From contig JAZOCE010000012.1 of assembly GCA_045596365.1 (NCBI GenBank), positions 1 to 64,000 of the forward strand: a stretch of 64,000 nucleotides of DNA, in the 5' to 3' direction. Shown in pieces: positions 17,960 to 28,200 of this stretch. Below the pieces are notes generated by a model. It saw only the letters and a program-made list of their open reading frames with translations, searched no databases and was not told the origin of the DNA. This stretch comes from RGIG4079 sp045596365. GTDB lineage: Bacteria; Bacteroidota; Bacteroidia; Bacteroidales; Muribaculaceae. The position numbers and the translations under genes are program-made. Numbering within the stretch: the first letter of the stretch is position 1; every line of letters begins with the position of its first letter.

Positions 17960-20590
17960 ATGAAAATAAGAATTAACAAAATTGCATTGTCGTTGTTAGC
18001 TATGTTGATGTGCGCTTCAGGAGCTTTAAAAGCAGAAGTATCACGTGAGCACCGTGCAATATGGGTTTCGGCATTTTTATCAAACAACTGGCCCACTGCT
18101 GCTTTAACGACAAGTAATGCAGAGACACAAAAAACGACTTTAAGAAATCGTTTGAGTGCGTTTAAATCGCAGGGAATAAATGTTCTTTACTATCATGTGA
18201 GAGCTAATTGTGATGCTATGTATGAGTCATCATATGAGCCATGGTCAAGAAATGTTTCCGGTACACGAGGAACAGCTCCTGCATTTGACCCATTTGCATA
18301 TCTTGTAGAACAAGCGCACGTTTATGGTATTGAGGTATATGCATGGGTTAACCCATATCGTTATCATGCTGATATTGATGGTTCCTATGGTAGTCATGAA
18401 CTGAACTATGAAACGTCACATCCAGAGTGGTTGATTAATGGTAAATCATCTAACCGTGTGCTAAACCCCGCTATAGAAGGGGTAAAGCAACGAGTGGTAG
18501 ATGTGTGTAAAGAAATCATTACAAAATATGATGTAGATGGACTAATTTTTGACGACTATTTCTATCCACAAGGAGGAATGTATGAAAATTCAAGTGCTCC
18601 TGACTATTCTCATTATCAAGCAAGTGGAACATCAATGTCAATCGCTGATTGGCGCCGTGCAAATGTGAATGAGATGGTGCGTCGTGTGCATAAAATGGTA
18701 CAAGAAACAAAACCATATGTGTGCTTTGGTATTTCTCCTGCCGGACGATATGATTCTCCAACTGTTTCAAGTTATGGACTTCCTGCCGGACCTCATGGAG
18801 ACATGAACTATGCGGCATTATATTGTGATCCATTAGCATGGATGAATGAAGGAACAGTTGACTTCATTTCCCCTCAAATTTATTGGCCAAGTATGTTCTC
18901 TTCATTGTTGGAATGGTGGAAAAATGCGGCGTATACCCTTAATCGTCACATCTATTTCAGTACATCTTTGTCGGGATATGATGCAGATACATTTATTCAA
19001 GAGATATTAACTAATCGAGACTATTGTTATGAAAATGCGGCAGGAATTGCTTTCTTTGAGTACAATCAGTTTGTAAATAGCACAAGCTCTTATAATGGCT
19101 CGCAGAAAACATATGGAGCGATATTTAAAGACGCTGTGTTCCAAACAAAGGCTTTGACTCCCATACGTTCATGGAATAACAAGAAAAATCCAGTAATGGT
19201 TTCAAATATTAAACGTACTGACAATACTCTTTCTTGGGACGCAATTTCAGGAATGAGATATACAATATATGCAGTACCGGAAAATATTACCGATGCAGAA
19301 TTTTCATGTCAACGTGAGTATTTGGTAGGAGTGAAATATACCAATAGCTGTAATATCCCAAGTGATAAAGCATCGGGATATCGTTATGCTGTTGCTGTGT
19401 ATGACCGTTATGGTAATGAATATTCTCCATTGTTTATGGGTGCATCGCAGAAGACTATCTCTGCTGCGACATTGACGTCTCCAATTAATGGCGCAAAAAC
19501 AACTGCAATGTTCAGCTTCAAGTGGAACGGACAAGGAACAAAGTATTTAGTTGAAGTGGCAAAAGATGCGTCATTTACAAATATGGTAGGAACATTTGAA
19601 ACCACAACCAATACTTTATCTTCAACTGTGTTGCCAGAATTAACAACAGGTGAAACATATTATTGGAGAGTTATTTCAATTGCTCCTAATGCATTGGAAA
19701 CAACATCTGCTACTACATCATTTGTAGCGGGAGCTAATATGAAGATTAATTCACCGGCTAATGGCGATGTTGATGTTTCTCTCACCCCAAATATTGTTTG
19801 GGAAGGAGCTGATACCAATGTAAATTATTTGTTAGAAATTGCAACAAGTAGTGAATTTACTCCATTAAGCAAAGTTTATACAGCAACAACTACATCAACA
19901 TCTCATCAGATTCCTGCTGCGACATTGTCGGGATATACAGTATATTATGCTCGTGTAACTGCAGTAAGTGGAGATGTAACTGCAGTCGGTGAAGTGTGCC
20001 AATTCCGTACAGTTGAGCCCTCAAATGTTTCTGCTCCTGTGTTTGTTCGTCCAAATGCCAATGGCGTTACACTTTATTCAAATGAAACATTGAAATTCCA
20101 AACTTGGAGCACAGGTCTTCTTAAGGTAAATATCGAAGTTGCCACAAGTACAAGTTTCCCTGCTCGAAGCAAGATCACCAATAGCTTGACCGGTTATGCA
20201 ACAGAAACTGCTGAATTGGGAAGCGGAACAACAGGTGGCTGGAGTAAGGCCTTGAGCGATGGTACTAAGTATTATGTTCGTGCTCGTGGTGAATATAACA
20301 CAAGTTCAGGAACAAAATATACCGATTGGTCAACTGTTATGAACTTTGTTTATAGCTCAGAGGCAGGTATTGATGATGTAACAACAGACAAGGCAGAGGT
20401 ATATATAACTGCTGATGGAACTCTTGTGCTTGCAGGAACAGCAAAAATTGGAATATATGCAATTTCAGGTCAATTAGTGGGATCAGCTGTTGCTGAGTCA
20501 ACATATGACTTGTCTGGTCTTGCAAATGGCGCATATATCATTGTTGTAAGTGATGGCGTTGAATTCAAGACGATTAAATATGTTAAGTAA
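17960..20590 (+). CDS. GHL10-type glycoside hydrolase with FN3-like modules and T9SS sorting domain
   Basis: An 876-residue secreted enzyme. The signal peptide (residues 1-25, ending ALKA) is followed by a GHL10/DUF187 catalytic domain (about 28-350): REHRAIWVSAFLSNNW, then INVLYYHVRA, YAWVNPYRYH, DGLIFDDYFYP and FGISPAGRYD, giving the Asp-rich TIM-barrel pattern of the family. E. coli DigH (YddW) of this family acts on denuded peptidoglycan strands, so a cell-wall or related glycan substrate is possible. Three FN3-like modules follow (about 410-790). The last 70 residues (KIGIYAISGQLV, then YDLSGLANGAYIIVV and a basic end) look like a type A T9SS sorting domain, so export by T9SS is expected. 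The gene lies between the Sus-like operon and a GH31 gene. Confidence 0.87.
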   Translation: MKIRINKIALSLLAMLMCASGALKAEVSREHRAIWVSAFLSNNWPTAALTTSNAETQKTTLRNRLSAFKSQGINVLYYHVRANCDAMYESSYEPWSRNVSGTRGTAPAFDPFAYLVEQAHVYGIEVYAWVNPYRYHADIDGSYGSHELNYETSHPEWLINGKSSNRVLNPAIEGVKQRVVDVCKEIITKYDVDGLIFDDYFYPQGGMYENSSAPDYSHYQASGTSMSIADWRRANVNEMVRRVHKMVQETKPYVCFGISPAGRYDSPTVSSYGLPAGPHGDMNYAALYCDPLAWMNEGTVDFISPQIYWPSMFSSLLEWWKNAAYTLNRHIYFSTSLSGYDADTFIQEILTNRDYCYENAAGIAFFEYNQFVNSTSSYNGSQKTYGAIFKDAVFQTKALTPIRSWNNKKNPVMVSNIKRTDNTLSWDAISGMRYTIYAVPENITDAEFSCQREYLVGVKYTNSCNIPSDKASGYRYAVAVYDRYGNEYSPLFMGASQKTISAATLTSPINGAKTTAMFSFKWNGQGTKYLVEVAKDASFTNMVGTFETTTNTLSSTVLPELTTGETYYWRVISIAPNALETTSATTSFVAGANMKINSPANGDVDVSLTPNIVWEGADTNVNYLLEIATSSEFTPLSKVYTATTTSTSHQIPAATLSGYTVYYARVTAVSGDVTAVGEVCQFRTVEPSNVSAPVFVRPNANGVTLYSNETLKFQTWSTGLLKVNIEVATSTSFPARSKITNSLTGYATETAELGSGTTGGWSKALSDGTKYYVRARGEYNTSSGTKYTDWSTVMNFVYSSEAGIDDVTTDKAEVYITADGTLVLAGTAKIGIYAISGQLVGSAVAESTYDLSGLANGAYIIVVSDGVEFKTIKYVK

Positions 20591-20615
20591 TTAACTGTTT
20601 AAATTCTCAATACAG

Positions 20616-20651
20616 GCACCCATGCTCACAAGAGTGTGGGTGCTTTTTTTT
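20616..20651 (+). terminator. Terminator of the GHL10 gene
   Basis: A 12-bp stem (GCACCCATGCTC with GAGTGTGGGTGC, two wobble pairs), loop ACAA, then eight T bases after the stem's terminal GC. Confidence 0.9.
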
Positions 20652-20690
20652 ATAAAACCCTAATTAAATATAAATTGCGTGTTATTTCTC

Positions 20691-20718
20691 TTGGCTTGTG
20701 AATTATTCACTATCTTTG
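20691..20718 (+). promoter_or_regulatory. Promoter of the GH31 gene
   Basis: TTG at 20691-20693 and TATCTTTG at 20711-20718 are 17 bases apart, slightly short of the usual 19-21. Transcription would start near 20725, about 36 bases before the ATG at 20761. An upstream in-frame GTG (20698) would then lie outside the mRNA. Confidence 0.55.
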
Positions 20719-20760
20719 TGTGTTCTTATAGCAAATAATTTAAAATCACATTTTTATATC

Positions 20761-23148
20761 ATGATAAAAATTCGCAGCCTATTTAAAACAACATTGTGCG
20801 GCATCTTTATGGCAGTTTCAGGAGTCGCTTTTGCCACTCCCGGAGTGTTTACAACTACCACTCAGGATGGTCGCACTGTAACGATAACCGTCATCAATGA
20901 TGATATTATCAAGGTTTCCAATGTCTCCGCCAATGAGGAGGTTCCGGTGTCTTATTCTGCTATTCTTGCCCCCTCTGATTTTGAAGGTGAGGTGATGACA
21001 GCCGGCGGAAATCAGATTATTACAACAGCTACCGGCGTAATTGCAACGTTGAACAACACCACTGGAGCTGTTACAATCTCGTCGGGTGACAATCGAGCGA
21101 TTGCCGATAATGGCAAACGCCTGCAGTCGGTAGGTAAACGCACACTGTTATTGTCTACAATGGGGTCCGGCTCATTTTACGGAGCCGGCGAACGAGGATT
21201 TTCCTACAATCTTGCCGGAGACACGCTTGTGATGTATAACAAGCAAAATTATGGCTACAAAAAAGGCGAGCCACGCATCAAACAGATGAACATTACCATG
21301 CCGTTATTCATTTCATCAAATGGTTATGCAGTTCTGTTTGATGATTATGCCGCCGCTGAGATGATAATGAGCAATCCCGTTAAATACATTTCAGAAAGTC
21401 GCCAACCGATATCATACTATTTTATCAACGGTGCCGGAACACTTGCCGGAGTGGTAGAGCGATTCACGGAATTGACAGGACGTCAGGAATTGCCACCATT
21501 CTGGGCAATGGGATACATCACCTCAAAGTATGGGTACAAGACTGCGACTGAAACAGAGGGAGTAATTGACACATTGAAGTTCAATGAATATCCTGTTGAT
21601 GGTGTAGTCCTTGATCTTTATTGGTATGGAAAAGAGGAAGATATGGGGTGCCTCGCTTGGGAGCCTGATCAATGGCAAGACCACAAAGCAATGCTTGCAC
21701 GATTGAAAGAAAAAGGTGTAAATACCGTTATTATCTCACAACCTTATGTCTTGAAAAATGGCAAAGCAATTGATAATTATAATGAATTATCTCCTAAAGG
21801 AATGTTCTGTCGAGACTCTGTGGGCAATACTCATGATGTAACAATATGGGTAGGAACAGGAGGAATGTTTGACGTTTCTAATCCTGATACTCGCCAATGG
21901 TTGCGAGACCGTTATAAGTTGCTTACCGATGAAGGCGTTGGCGGATGGTGGGGAGATCTTGGAGAGCCAGAGGTGCATCCTGAAACAATTTTCCATTACA
22001 ATGGATTAACTGCTCGCGAATACCACAATCTTTATGGCAATGAGTGGAGTCGCATCATTTATGAATTATATAAAGAGGAATATCCTGAAACTCGTCTCAT
22101 GACATTGATGCGTGGAGGAACAGCCGGATTGCAACGCTATAGTGTATTCCCATGGTCAACCGATGTGTCTCGTTCATGGGGAGGATTGCAACCACAAGTA
22201 ACAATCATGTTGAATTCAGGGCTTAGTGGTCTTGGATACATGTCTCATGATGTAGGAGGATTTGCAATTACTGAAGATAAGGTTGTTGACCCTGAACTAT
22301 ATGTGCGTTGGTTGCAACTGGGTACATTTTCTCCTATCTTGCGCACTCATGCTCAGCAAGTTGCAGAGCCTTATCGCTATCCCGAACATCAAGATATAAT
22401 CCGAGATTTGATAAAAACGCGTTATCGTTGGTTGCCTTATAATTATACTCTTGCCTATGAAAATGCGTTGCAAGGTTTGCCTATGGTGCGCCCGCTGAAT
22501 TTCTATAGTCATGCCTCAAATAAATATGATGATATTGAAGACCAATATTTGTGGGGCGGTGATGTTATGATTGCTCCGGTTATGATTCAAGGCGCAACAT
22601 CTCGTAGAGTGGTTTTCCCCGATGGTCAGTGGATTGATTACAATAATCCAGCAAACATGTATAGCAAAGGCGATACAATAGAGTATAATGCTCCGCTAAA
22701 TGTGTTGCCCATGTTTGTAAAAGCCGGAGCATTTATTCCACAGGCTGATTATGCAATGGATAATACAGGAGACTACAAAACAGATAATTACACCATTGAA
22801 TATTTTCCTGTCGCTAATGTCAAAAGCGAATACACCATGTTTGAAGACGACCGCAAATCTACAACTTCGCTTGCCGATGGTGCATATAGCCTAATAACAT
22901 TCAGAGGGGAAGCTACTTGCTCAACTTATGAGATTGCGATTGATAATGAAGGAACTTATGCCGATGCTCCGGCACAAAAGCAATTGACGTTTGTTATTCA
23001 CAATGTTGATAGCAAGCCAAGTCATATTTTGGTCAATGACAAGAAATTGCGAGGGAACTCAGTAAAATATGATAGTGCTACATCAACGTTATCGATTTCA
23101 TGTGATTGGGATGTAGATACAACTATGGGAATTAAAATTATAAAATAA
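20761..23148 (+). CDS. GH31 family glycosidase (alpha-glucosidase/xylosidase type)
   Basis: GH31 enzymes are retaining glycosidases, mostly alpha-glucosidases or alpha-xylosidases. From the ATG at 20761 the product is 795 residues with a signal peptide (ending VAFA). An N-terminal beta-sandwich (about 25-235) precedes the TIM barrel. VDGVVLDLYWYGKEEDMG marks strand 3. The nucleophile is D399 in GWWGDLGEPEVHP, and the acid/base is D468 in FPWSTDVSRSW, followed by LGYMSHDVGGF. C-terminal beta domains and a DUF5110-like end complete the usual architecture. No T9SS tail is seen, so a periplasmic location is likely. It may trim oligosaccharides imported by the SusC/SusD pair upstream. Exact linkage specificity cannot be read from the sequence. 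Confidence 0.93.
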   Translation: MIKIRSLFKTTLCGIFMAVSGVAFATPGVFTTTTQDGRTVTITVINDDIIKVSNVSANEEVPVSYSAILAPSDFEGEVMTAGGNQIITTATGVIATLNNTTGAVTISSGDNRAIADNGKRLQSVGKRTLLLSTMGSGSFYGAGERGFSYNLAGDTLVMYNKQNYGYKKGEPRIKQMNITMPLFISSNGYAVLFDDYAAAEMIMSNPVKYISESRQPISYYFINGAGTLAGVVERFTELTGRQELPPFWAMGYITSKYGYKTATETEGVIDTLKFNEYPVDGVVLDLYWYGKEEDMGCLAWEPDQWQDHKAMLARLKEKGVNTVIISQPYVLKNGKAIDNYNELSPKGMFCRDSVGNTHDVTIWVGTGGMFDVSNPDTRQWLRDRYKLLTDEGVGGWWGDLGEPEVHPETIFHYNGLTAREYHNLYGNEWSRIIYELYKEEYPETRLMTLMRGGTAGLQRYSVFPWSTDVSRSWGGLQPQVTIMLNSGLSGLGYMSHDVGGFAITEDKVVDPELYVRWLQLGTFSPILRTHAQQVAEPYRYPEHQDIIRDLIKTRYRWLPYNYTLAYENALQGLPMVRPLNFYSHASNKYDDIEDQYLWGGDVMIAPVMIQGATSRRVVFPDGQWIDYNNPANMYSKGDTIEYNAPLNVLPMFVKAGAFIPQADYAMDNTGDYKTDNYTIEYFPVANVKSEYTMFEDDRKSTTSLADGAYSLITFRGEATCSTYEIAIDNEGTYADAPAQKQLTFVIHNVDSKPSHILVNDKKLRGNSVKYDSATSTLSISCDWDVDTTMGIKIIK

Positions 23149-23164
23149 TAGAGAACTGCTTATT

Positions 23165-24466
23165 TTAGTATTGCGTGTCGGGTTTTTCGACACGCAATTT
23201 ATTTATGAGCCAATCCCACAATTCAGCAGTTTGTTCGGGATATAGCCAATGTCCGATATTTTCACCGATGATTAGTCTCTTGGGTGCAGTTATCACATTA
23301 TAAGTTGCACGAGTAGTTGTGGGAGCACATGTGAGGTCGTTATATCCAAAAATATAGCAAACAGGAGCTTTTAGGCAGCGTGCAAAATTGGCAGTATCAT
23401 AATAAAGGGCAGTGTTAAGTTTTTCGGGAGTGCGGTTTTCAACGTTTTTAAACACATGGGGCCATCCGCCGGCTTGATGATGAGTGTAACCCTCAAGATC
23501 GCAAAGTGCGGGGAAATAGGTTGCCGTTGCTTTTACACGACTATCGAGCGCTGATGTTACTATCGATAAAGCTCCTCCCTGGCTACCTCCAAGAGTACCT
23601 ATATTACCATTGCATTGTGGGAGAGATAGAAGGAAATCTACACCACGCACGCAACCCATATATACGCGTTTATAGTAGTAATTGTATTTATTGTCGATGT
23701 TATATGTTGGGTAGGATGCAAGAGCACCTTTGTTAAGCTCTGAATATATATTTCCCGATAGGTTTACCGGGATGCCATGAATACCGAGTTCAAGTACAAT
23801 TACTCCTTGTTGGGCATGAGCAATATCCCCACCTTTTTCTCCTACTCCGGCTCCGGGAAAGCGTAGAATAGCAGGATATTTCCCCTCTTTTGACGGCATT
23901 GTCAGCATGCCATACATGCGAGTGCCACCTATATTGCCATAGGAGATGTGGTAGACGTTAACCTTGTCGGTACAACGTTCAGGGAGTAGAGTCATCATTG
24001 GGTTTAATTCTATTTTTCTCACAGCTTCGACCTGTTTATCCCAAAATGATTCAAAGTCATCAGGTTTTTGAACAGTGGGAAGCAGTTGGTCTGTATTGTA
24101 TCCTACAGTTGCAATAGATGAATATGTTTTACCATCCTTAACGATGGATGCTTTAACTCGCAAAAACCCAAATTTCTTCATTGTCCCTATGTTTATCTTT
24201 GCCTCATTCGTGCCATTTAGCTTTATCGAATCGGTTTTATGTACACGCATGAGATCTTCGCTCACCTCCCATTTTATGACACCTTCGTTCAGAGGCATAC
24301 CGCAGTCAAGAGCAATGATTTTAAACTTGGCATCTTCTCCTGCATTATAGAGAGCGTCGGCATGATCTGGCACAAGAATTAGCTGAACTTTTGCTGTACG
24401 AGGTTGGGCTATAGTGCCAATGGTGCATAGGGTTATAAATGCAAAAATTGCTGATAAATGTTTCAT
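23165..24466 (-). CDS. CE7-type acetyl xylan esterase (AXE1/cephalosporin-C deacetylase family)
   Basis: A 433-residue alpha/beta-hydrolase with a signal peptide (residues 1-20, ending TIAQ). An extra N-terminal beta domain (about 25-125) comes before the AXE1 domain. The triad is visible: S295 in GGSQGG, D377 in GYNDLTCAP and H406 in ENIGHWLYP. The CE7 marker R-x-x-P-G-x-G is present near residues 202-207. CE7 enzymes remove acetyl groups from xylo-oligosaccharides and other small esters, so it could deacetylate sugars for the neighbouring GH31. It is convergent with the GH31 gene, 16 bases apart. An inverted repeat lies 5 bases upstream of its ATG. Confidence 0.9.
   Translation of the reverse strand: MKHLSAIFAFITLCTIGTIAQPRTAKVQLILVPDHADALYNAGEDAKFKIIALDCGMPLNEGVIKWEVSEDLMRVHKTDSIKLNGTNEAKINIGTMKKFGFLRVKASIVKDGKTYSSIATVGYNTDQLLPTVQKPDDFESFWDKQVEAVRKIELNPMMTLLPERCTDKVNVYHISYGNIGGTRMYGMLTMPSKEGKYPAILRFPGAGVGEKGGDIAHAQQGVIVLELGIHGIPVNLSGNIYSELNKGALASYPTYNIDNKYNYYYKRVYMGCVRGVDFLLSLPQCNGNIGTLGGSQGGALSIVTSALDSRVKATATYFPALCDLEGYTHHQAGGWPHVFKNVENRTPEKLNTALYYDTANFARCLKAPVCYIFGYNDLTCAPTTTRATYNVITAPKRLIIGENIGHWLYPEQTAELWDWLINKLRVEKPDTQY
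23170..23208 (+). terminator. Terminator of the GH31 gene, inside the 3' end of the esterase gene
   Basis: A perfect 11-bp stem (ATTGCGTGTCG at 23170-23180 with 23188-23198) has loop GGTTTTT and is followed by TTATTTATG on the plus strand. It overlaps the last codons of the oppositely oriented esterase gene. Confidence 0.7.
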
Positions 24467-24471
24467 GATAC

Positions 24472-24512
24472 AAATAATGGTTATTTCTGAACATCAAAAA
24501 TAACCATTATTT
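24472..24512 (-). repeat. Perfect 15-bp inverted repeat between tspO and the esterase gene
   Basis: AAATAATGGTTATTT at 24472-24486 pairs perfectly with 24498-24512; the loop is 11 bases. It starts 18 bases after the tspO stop, so it may terminate tspO, but no T-run follows on the minus strand. A minus-strand TATTTTTG (24502-24495) in the loop and distal arm fits a -7 box for the esterase, so the repeat could instead be an operator. Confidence 0.75.
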
Positions 24513-24530
24513 ATAACATATCCTATTTTT

Positions 24531-24995
24531 TTAGTTTACAATGAGAATGTAGGCATTGAGATATGTGGCAAAAGTGAGCCATGCAATATAAGGGAAAAAC
24601 AACCATGATGAAAGTCGATTGATGTGATAGACCTGCATGGTATACAATACGACCGAAATGTCTAAGAGTATAATGCAAAAGAACCCAAGCATGGGACTTT
24701 GCATCGTAAAGAACAAAATGCTCCACATAAAATTAAAAAACAATTGCCAGATAAACAACCACATAGGGGCAAAACGCACATAAGTGGGTTTATCCCATAT
24801 AAGACCTATTGAAATGCCCATACACAGATAGATGAATCCCCAAGCGATGGGAAATACATAGTCAGGCGGTGTGATTGATGGCTTTTCCAAGAACGGATAC
24901 CAAGAAGCCAATGCATCGGCTTGAAAATAGCGGGCAGTGATACCTACTCCGAAACATATTGCTATAGCAATAACTATTGATAAAATCTTTTTCAT
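24531..24995 (-). CDS. tspO: TspO/MBR family tryptophan-rich membrane protein
   Basis: TspO proteins are five-helix membrane proteins that bind porphyrins and related ligands and are linked to tetrapyrrole or stress signalling. From the ATG at 24995 the product is 154 residues, the standard size. Five hydrophobic segments and many Trp residues are visible. The core signature PSITPPDYVFPIAWGF followed by MGISIGLIW is intact, as is the later WQLFFNFMWS. An upstream in-frame ATG (25052) would add 19 polar residues before the first membrane helix and is rejected. An inverted repeat lies 3 bases upstream of the start codon. Confidence 0.93.
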   Translation of the reverse strand: MKKILSIVIAIAICFGVGITARYFQADALASWYPFLEKPSITPPDYVFPIAWGFIYLCMGISIGLIWDKPTYVRFAPMWLFIWQLFFNFMWSILFFTMQSPMLGFFCIILLDISVVLYTMQVYHINRLSSWLFFPYIAWLTFATYLNAYILIVN

Positions 24996-24998
24996 AGA

Positions 24999-25024
24999 TG
25001 TGTGTTTTTTATTTAAAACACACA
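24999..25024 (-). repeat. Inverted repeat abutting the tspO start codon
   Basis: TGTGTGTTTT at 24999-25008 pairs with AAAACACACA at 25015-25024, spacer 6 bases. The proximal arm is 3 bases upstream of the tspO ATG, so the hairpin would sit where ribosomes load. No TAnnTTTG box is seen upstream of tspO. Confidence 0.7.
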
Positions 25025-25103
25025 CAATTCTGAATTTGTTCACAATATTCAAATTTTGGAGATGATTCCCTTGTGATTTTTTAACATAAAATAGTGTTGA
25101 AAT

Positions 25104-25136
25104 TTTGCCATTTTTTTATATAAATCGATATATTTG
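25104..25136 (+). promoter_or_regulatory. Promoter of the 1802-residue T9SS protein
   Basis: TTTG at 25104-25107 and TATATTTG at 25129-25136 are 21 bases apart, a good Bacteroidota promoter. It predicts a leader of about 80 bases before the ATG at 25226. Confidence 0.7.
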
Positions 25137-25225
25137 TAAATAATGCTGTATCAAGCTCATTTATATTCTGTTGGATAGACTATTGTGGGTTAAATGGAGA
25201 TAAATAATAACTAAAAATATATATT

Positions 25226-28200
25226 ATGAAACACTTTTTCTCTCGCTCGTTAATGCTCATCCTTGCATTGGCATGGCTTGTCCCAAAAATGACAGCACAA
25301 GATGGTATTACTTTTACTGTTAATACAACGCCTGTAAAAACTATAGATACTTCAGGTTTGACAGGCGCATCGGCTACAGGGAAACAAATGGCAGTAGCCA
25401 ATGATGTAACATATGTGGTATATCCTGGTACAACCGAAAATGCATTTTATTATGTCAATATGTCTGACGGCAAAAACGAACCTATTGCTGCAGGAGCAAA
25501 AGCCGGTTGGGGTATAGCTACCGATGATTCAAGGAATCTTGTTACAGCTTATGGTATAGGGTATACGCAAAAAGTAAAAAAAGTGCGTGTATATAAAGCA
25601 ACAAGCTATGGAAATCCTATATCTGCGTCCACATATAAAGACTATGATTTAACCGATTTGTATACAACAGACCTTACCGGAGTTGTATCAGGAACGATTT
25701 TAGGGCGTACTGACTTTTGGCATGCTTCAGGAAATTGCTATGATGGTGATGGTGCATTATGGTTTACTGATGGCACTACAGTAGTGAAAATCCCTATAGA
25801 GGCAGGTGTGGCGAAAAAAGAAGTGACATATACCCTTCCATCAGGACCAAATACCAATGGGACAGGTTGGATTACTCAATCGGCATTTGACCAATATGCT
25901 ACTGACGAGTATATCTTCCAAAATGGTACCGGTGTGTGGGATTGTAAAATCAGCGGTTCTACAATTACAGCAACAAAGTTGACAGATGTAAATCAATTTG
26001 CTGCTGATATTGCATATTTACAAGGACATAAGATATTTGTTCGGTCAAATACAAGAGGTACACGAGATGGAATAATAGTAATAGAAGATATAACAACCGG
26101 AACAGCTGAGCAATTGGCAACAATCACGATTTCTCCCACATCATCAACTGCTGTTGTCAATGCATGGTGTGAGTTTGAACAGATTGATGATTTGACATTA
26201 GGGTTATATGTGTATGTCCCTGGAGGGAATACCTATAAATATACAATTACTGCAACTCTTCCTGATGTGTCTGACGAGTTTATTACGGTGAATACTACAC
26301 CTGTTGCTCAATTAGGCGAGGCATATGCCATCGCTGCTGACCCATATATACCTAAACAGATGGCTGTTGCAAATGATATTCAATATGTAGTTTATCCCCG
26401 AAATACAGGTACAAATTCGACTAAATTGTATCATGTAAATATGTCAACTGTTGCATCCGTAGGCACAAGTGCCGCTGTTGGTGTGCAACGTGTAGCTGAT
26501 GCCGGTTGGGGTATTGCTACTGATGACGCTAAAAACCTTGTTACAGCGTGCAGTATAAATTATTCAGGCAAAATAATTCAAGTTCAGATATATAAAGCCT
26601 CAAGTGGTTTTGGTAGTGCGGTAACATTTGATGATAATAATAGTCGAATTGTTAATTTTACAAATGAATATGCAACAAATCTTATAGGCAATAGTAATGG
26701 TGGGCGCACCGACTATTGGAGCGCGTCAGGAAACTTGTGGGAAGGTGAAGGTGCATTGTGGTTTACCGATGGTGCCACCGTCGTTAAAATCCCATTCATC
26801 AATGGTGAGGCTCAAAGTGAGGTTACTTACACGTTGCCGGCAGGGTTAAATAACACATCTCGACCAACTGAAGCATTGTTTGACTTGTATGCTGATAATG
26901 AATATCTCTATTTTGGTGCGGCAGGTATATATGATTGCCAAATTAATAATGGAGAAATTACAGGAACTCAAATATCTTCTATAAGCGGTGTTTATGGTTC
27001 TGATATTGAATATTTGCAAGGACATAAAGTCTTTGTAGGTCCTGCAAATTCTGAAGTTGATGGAGATATTGTTATAAAAGATTTGACAACTGGAAAACAG
27101 TTGGCGTCATTTAATGTAGGGACATATACAACAAATAAAGATCGTGTCAATGCCTGGTGTGAATTTGAAAAGGTAGATGAACTAACATTGGCACTACATG
27201 TATATGTGCCAAGGAAGAATCATATAAAGTATTTGATTAAGGCTAAAGAAATCCTTGCTCCGGTGCAAAATTTGGAGGTAATGGTAGTGCGTGATCTGGA
27301 TCCTGATGAGCCCACTCGCCAAGATGCAATTCTCTCATGGACGGCCCCTGATGCCGAGAGTGAGGTGGAAAGCTATGATGTATATTATCGCACAAGATAT
27401 ACTCGAGAGGGAAAAGATACAGAAACAGTAAATTCATGGAACTACCAAGGTAATACAACTGAGTTGACAATGACTGATGTCGATGTTAGATATTATCAAA
27501 CAAATGGAGAAACAGTTTTACGATATTACGATTATAAAGTCATTCCCGTATATTCATCAGGAAGTAAAGGTGAAGAATCGGAGATTGTTACTGCTACGCC
27601 CGATTTTATCCCATTTGTTCCTGACTGGGATGAAACAAAAGACCAAGATGACAAGAAATTTGGTATCGACCGCTATGATGGCTATTGTAAGGTGCAGTTG
27701 TATTGGAAATTCCCTCAAAAAAATAATACAACTAATGGAGGTTATATCTCTAAATGGGGTTGTAAGCCTGACTATTATTCAATTTTGCGCAATGGCAAAC
27801 AGATAGCAACAAATATATCTGCATTTAACTATATTGATAAGACGGTTATGCCGGGGCATGATTATGTTTATAATGTGGTGGCACATTATTATTCAATGCC
27901 TGATACGGCGGTCTCTGATGATAATGAAGTGCATATTGATGTTCGCGACTGGTCAAAGATATCTTATGAGTTATCGGAAGTATATAATTATCCGATTGCG
28001 ACAGAAGGGGATAGCGTGGTTGTGCCACAAGGAGATTTCCTTTATCTGACAGATCGAGACAGCTATCGTCAAGGTCAATTTTATAATGGATATTGGTATG
28101 TAGCGCAATTGAAAAATTTGCCGGTAAATGATGAAGCTACAGCCGGGGGTATTTATCGCATCCCGACTGCGGCATCATGGGAAAATACCGATGAAAACCC

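Noticed and set aside
20698..20760. GTG start extending the GH31 protein by 21 residues
   Set aside because: The -7 box at 20711-20718 lies inside the extension, so the mRNA should start after it.
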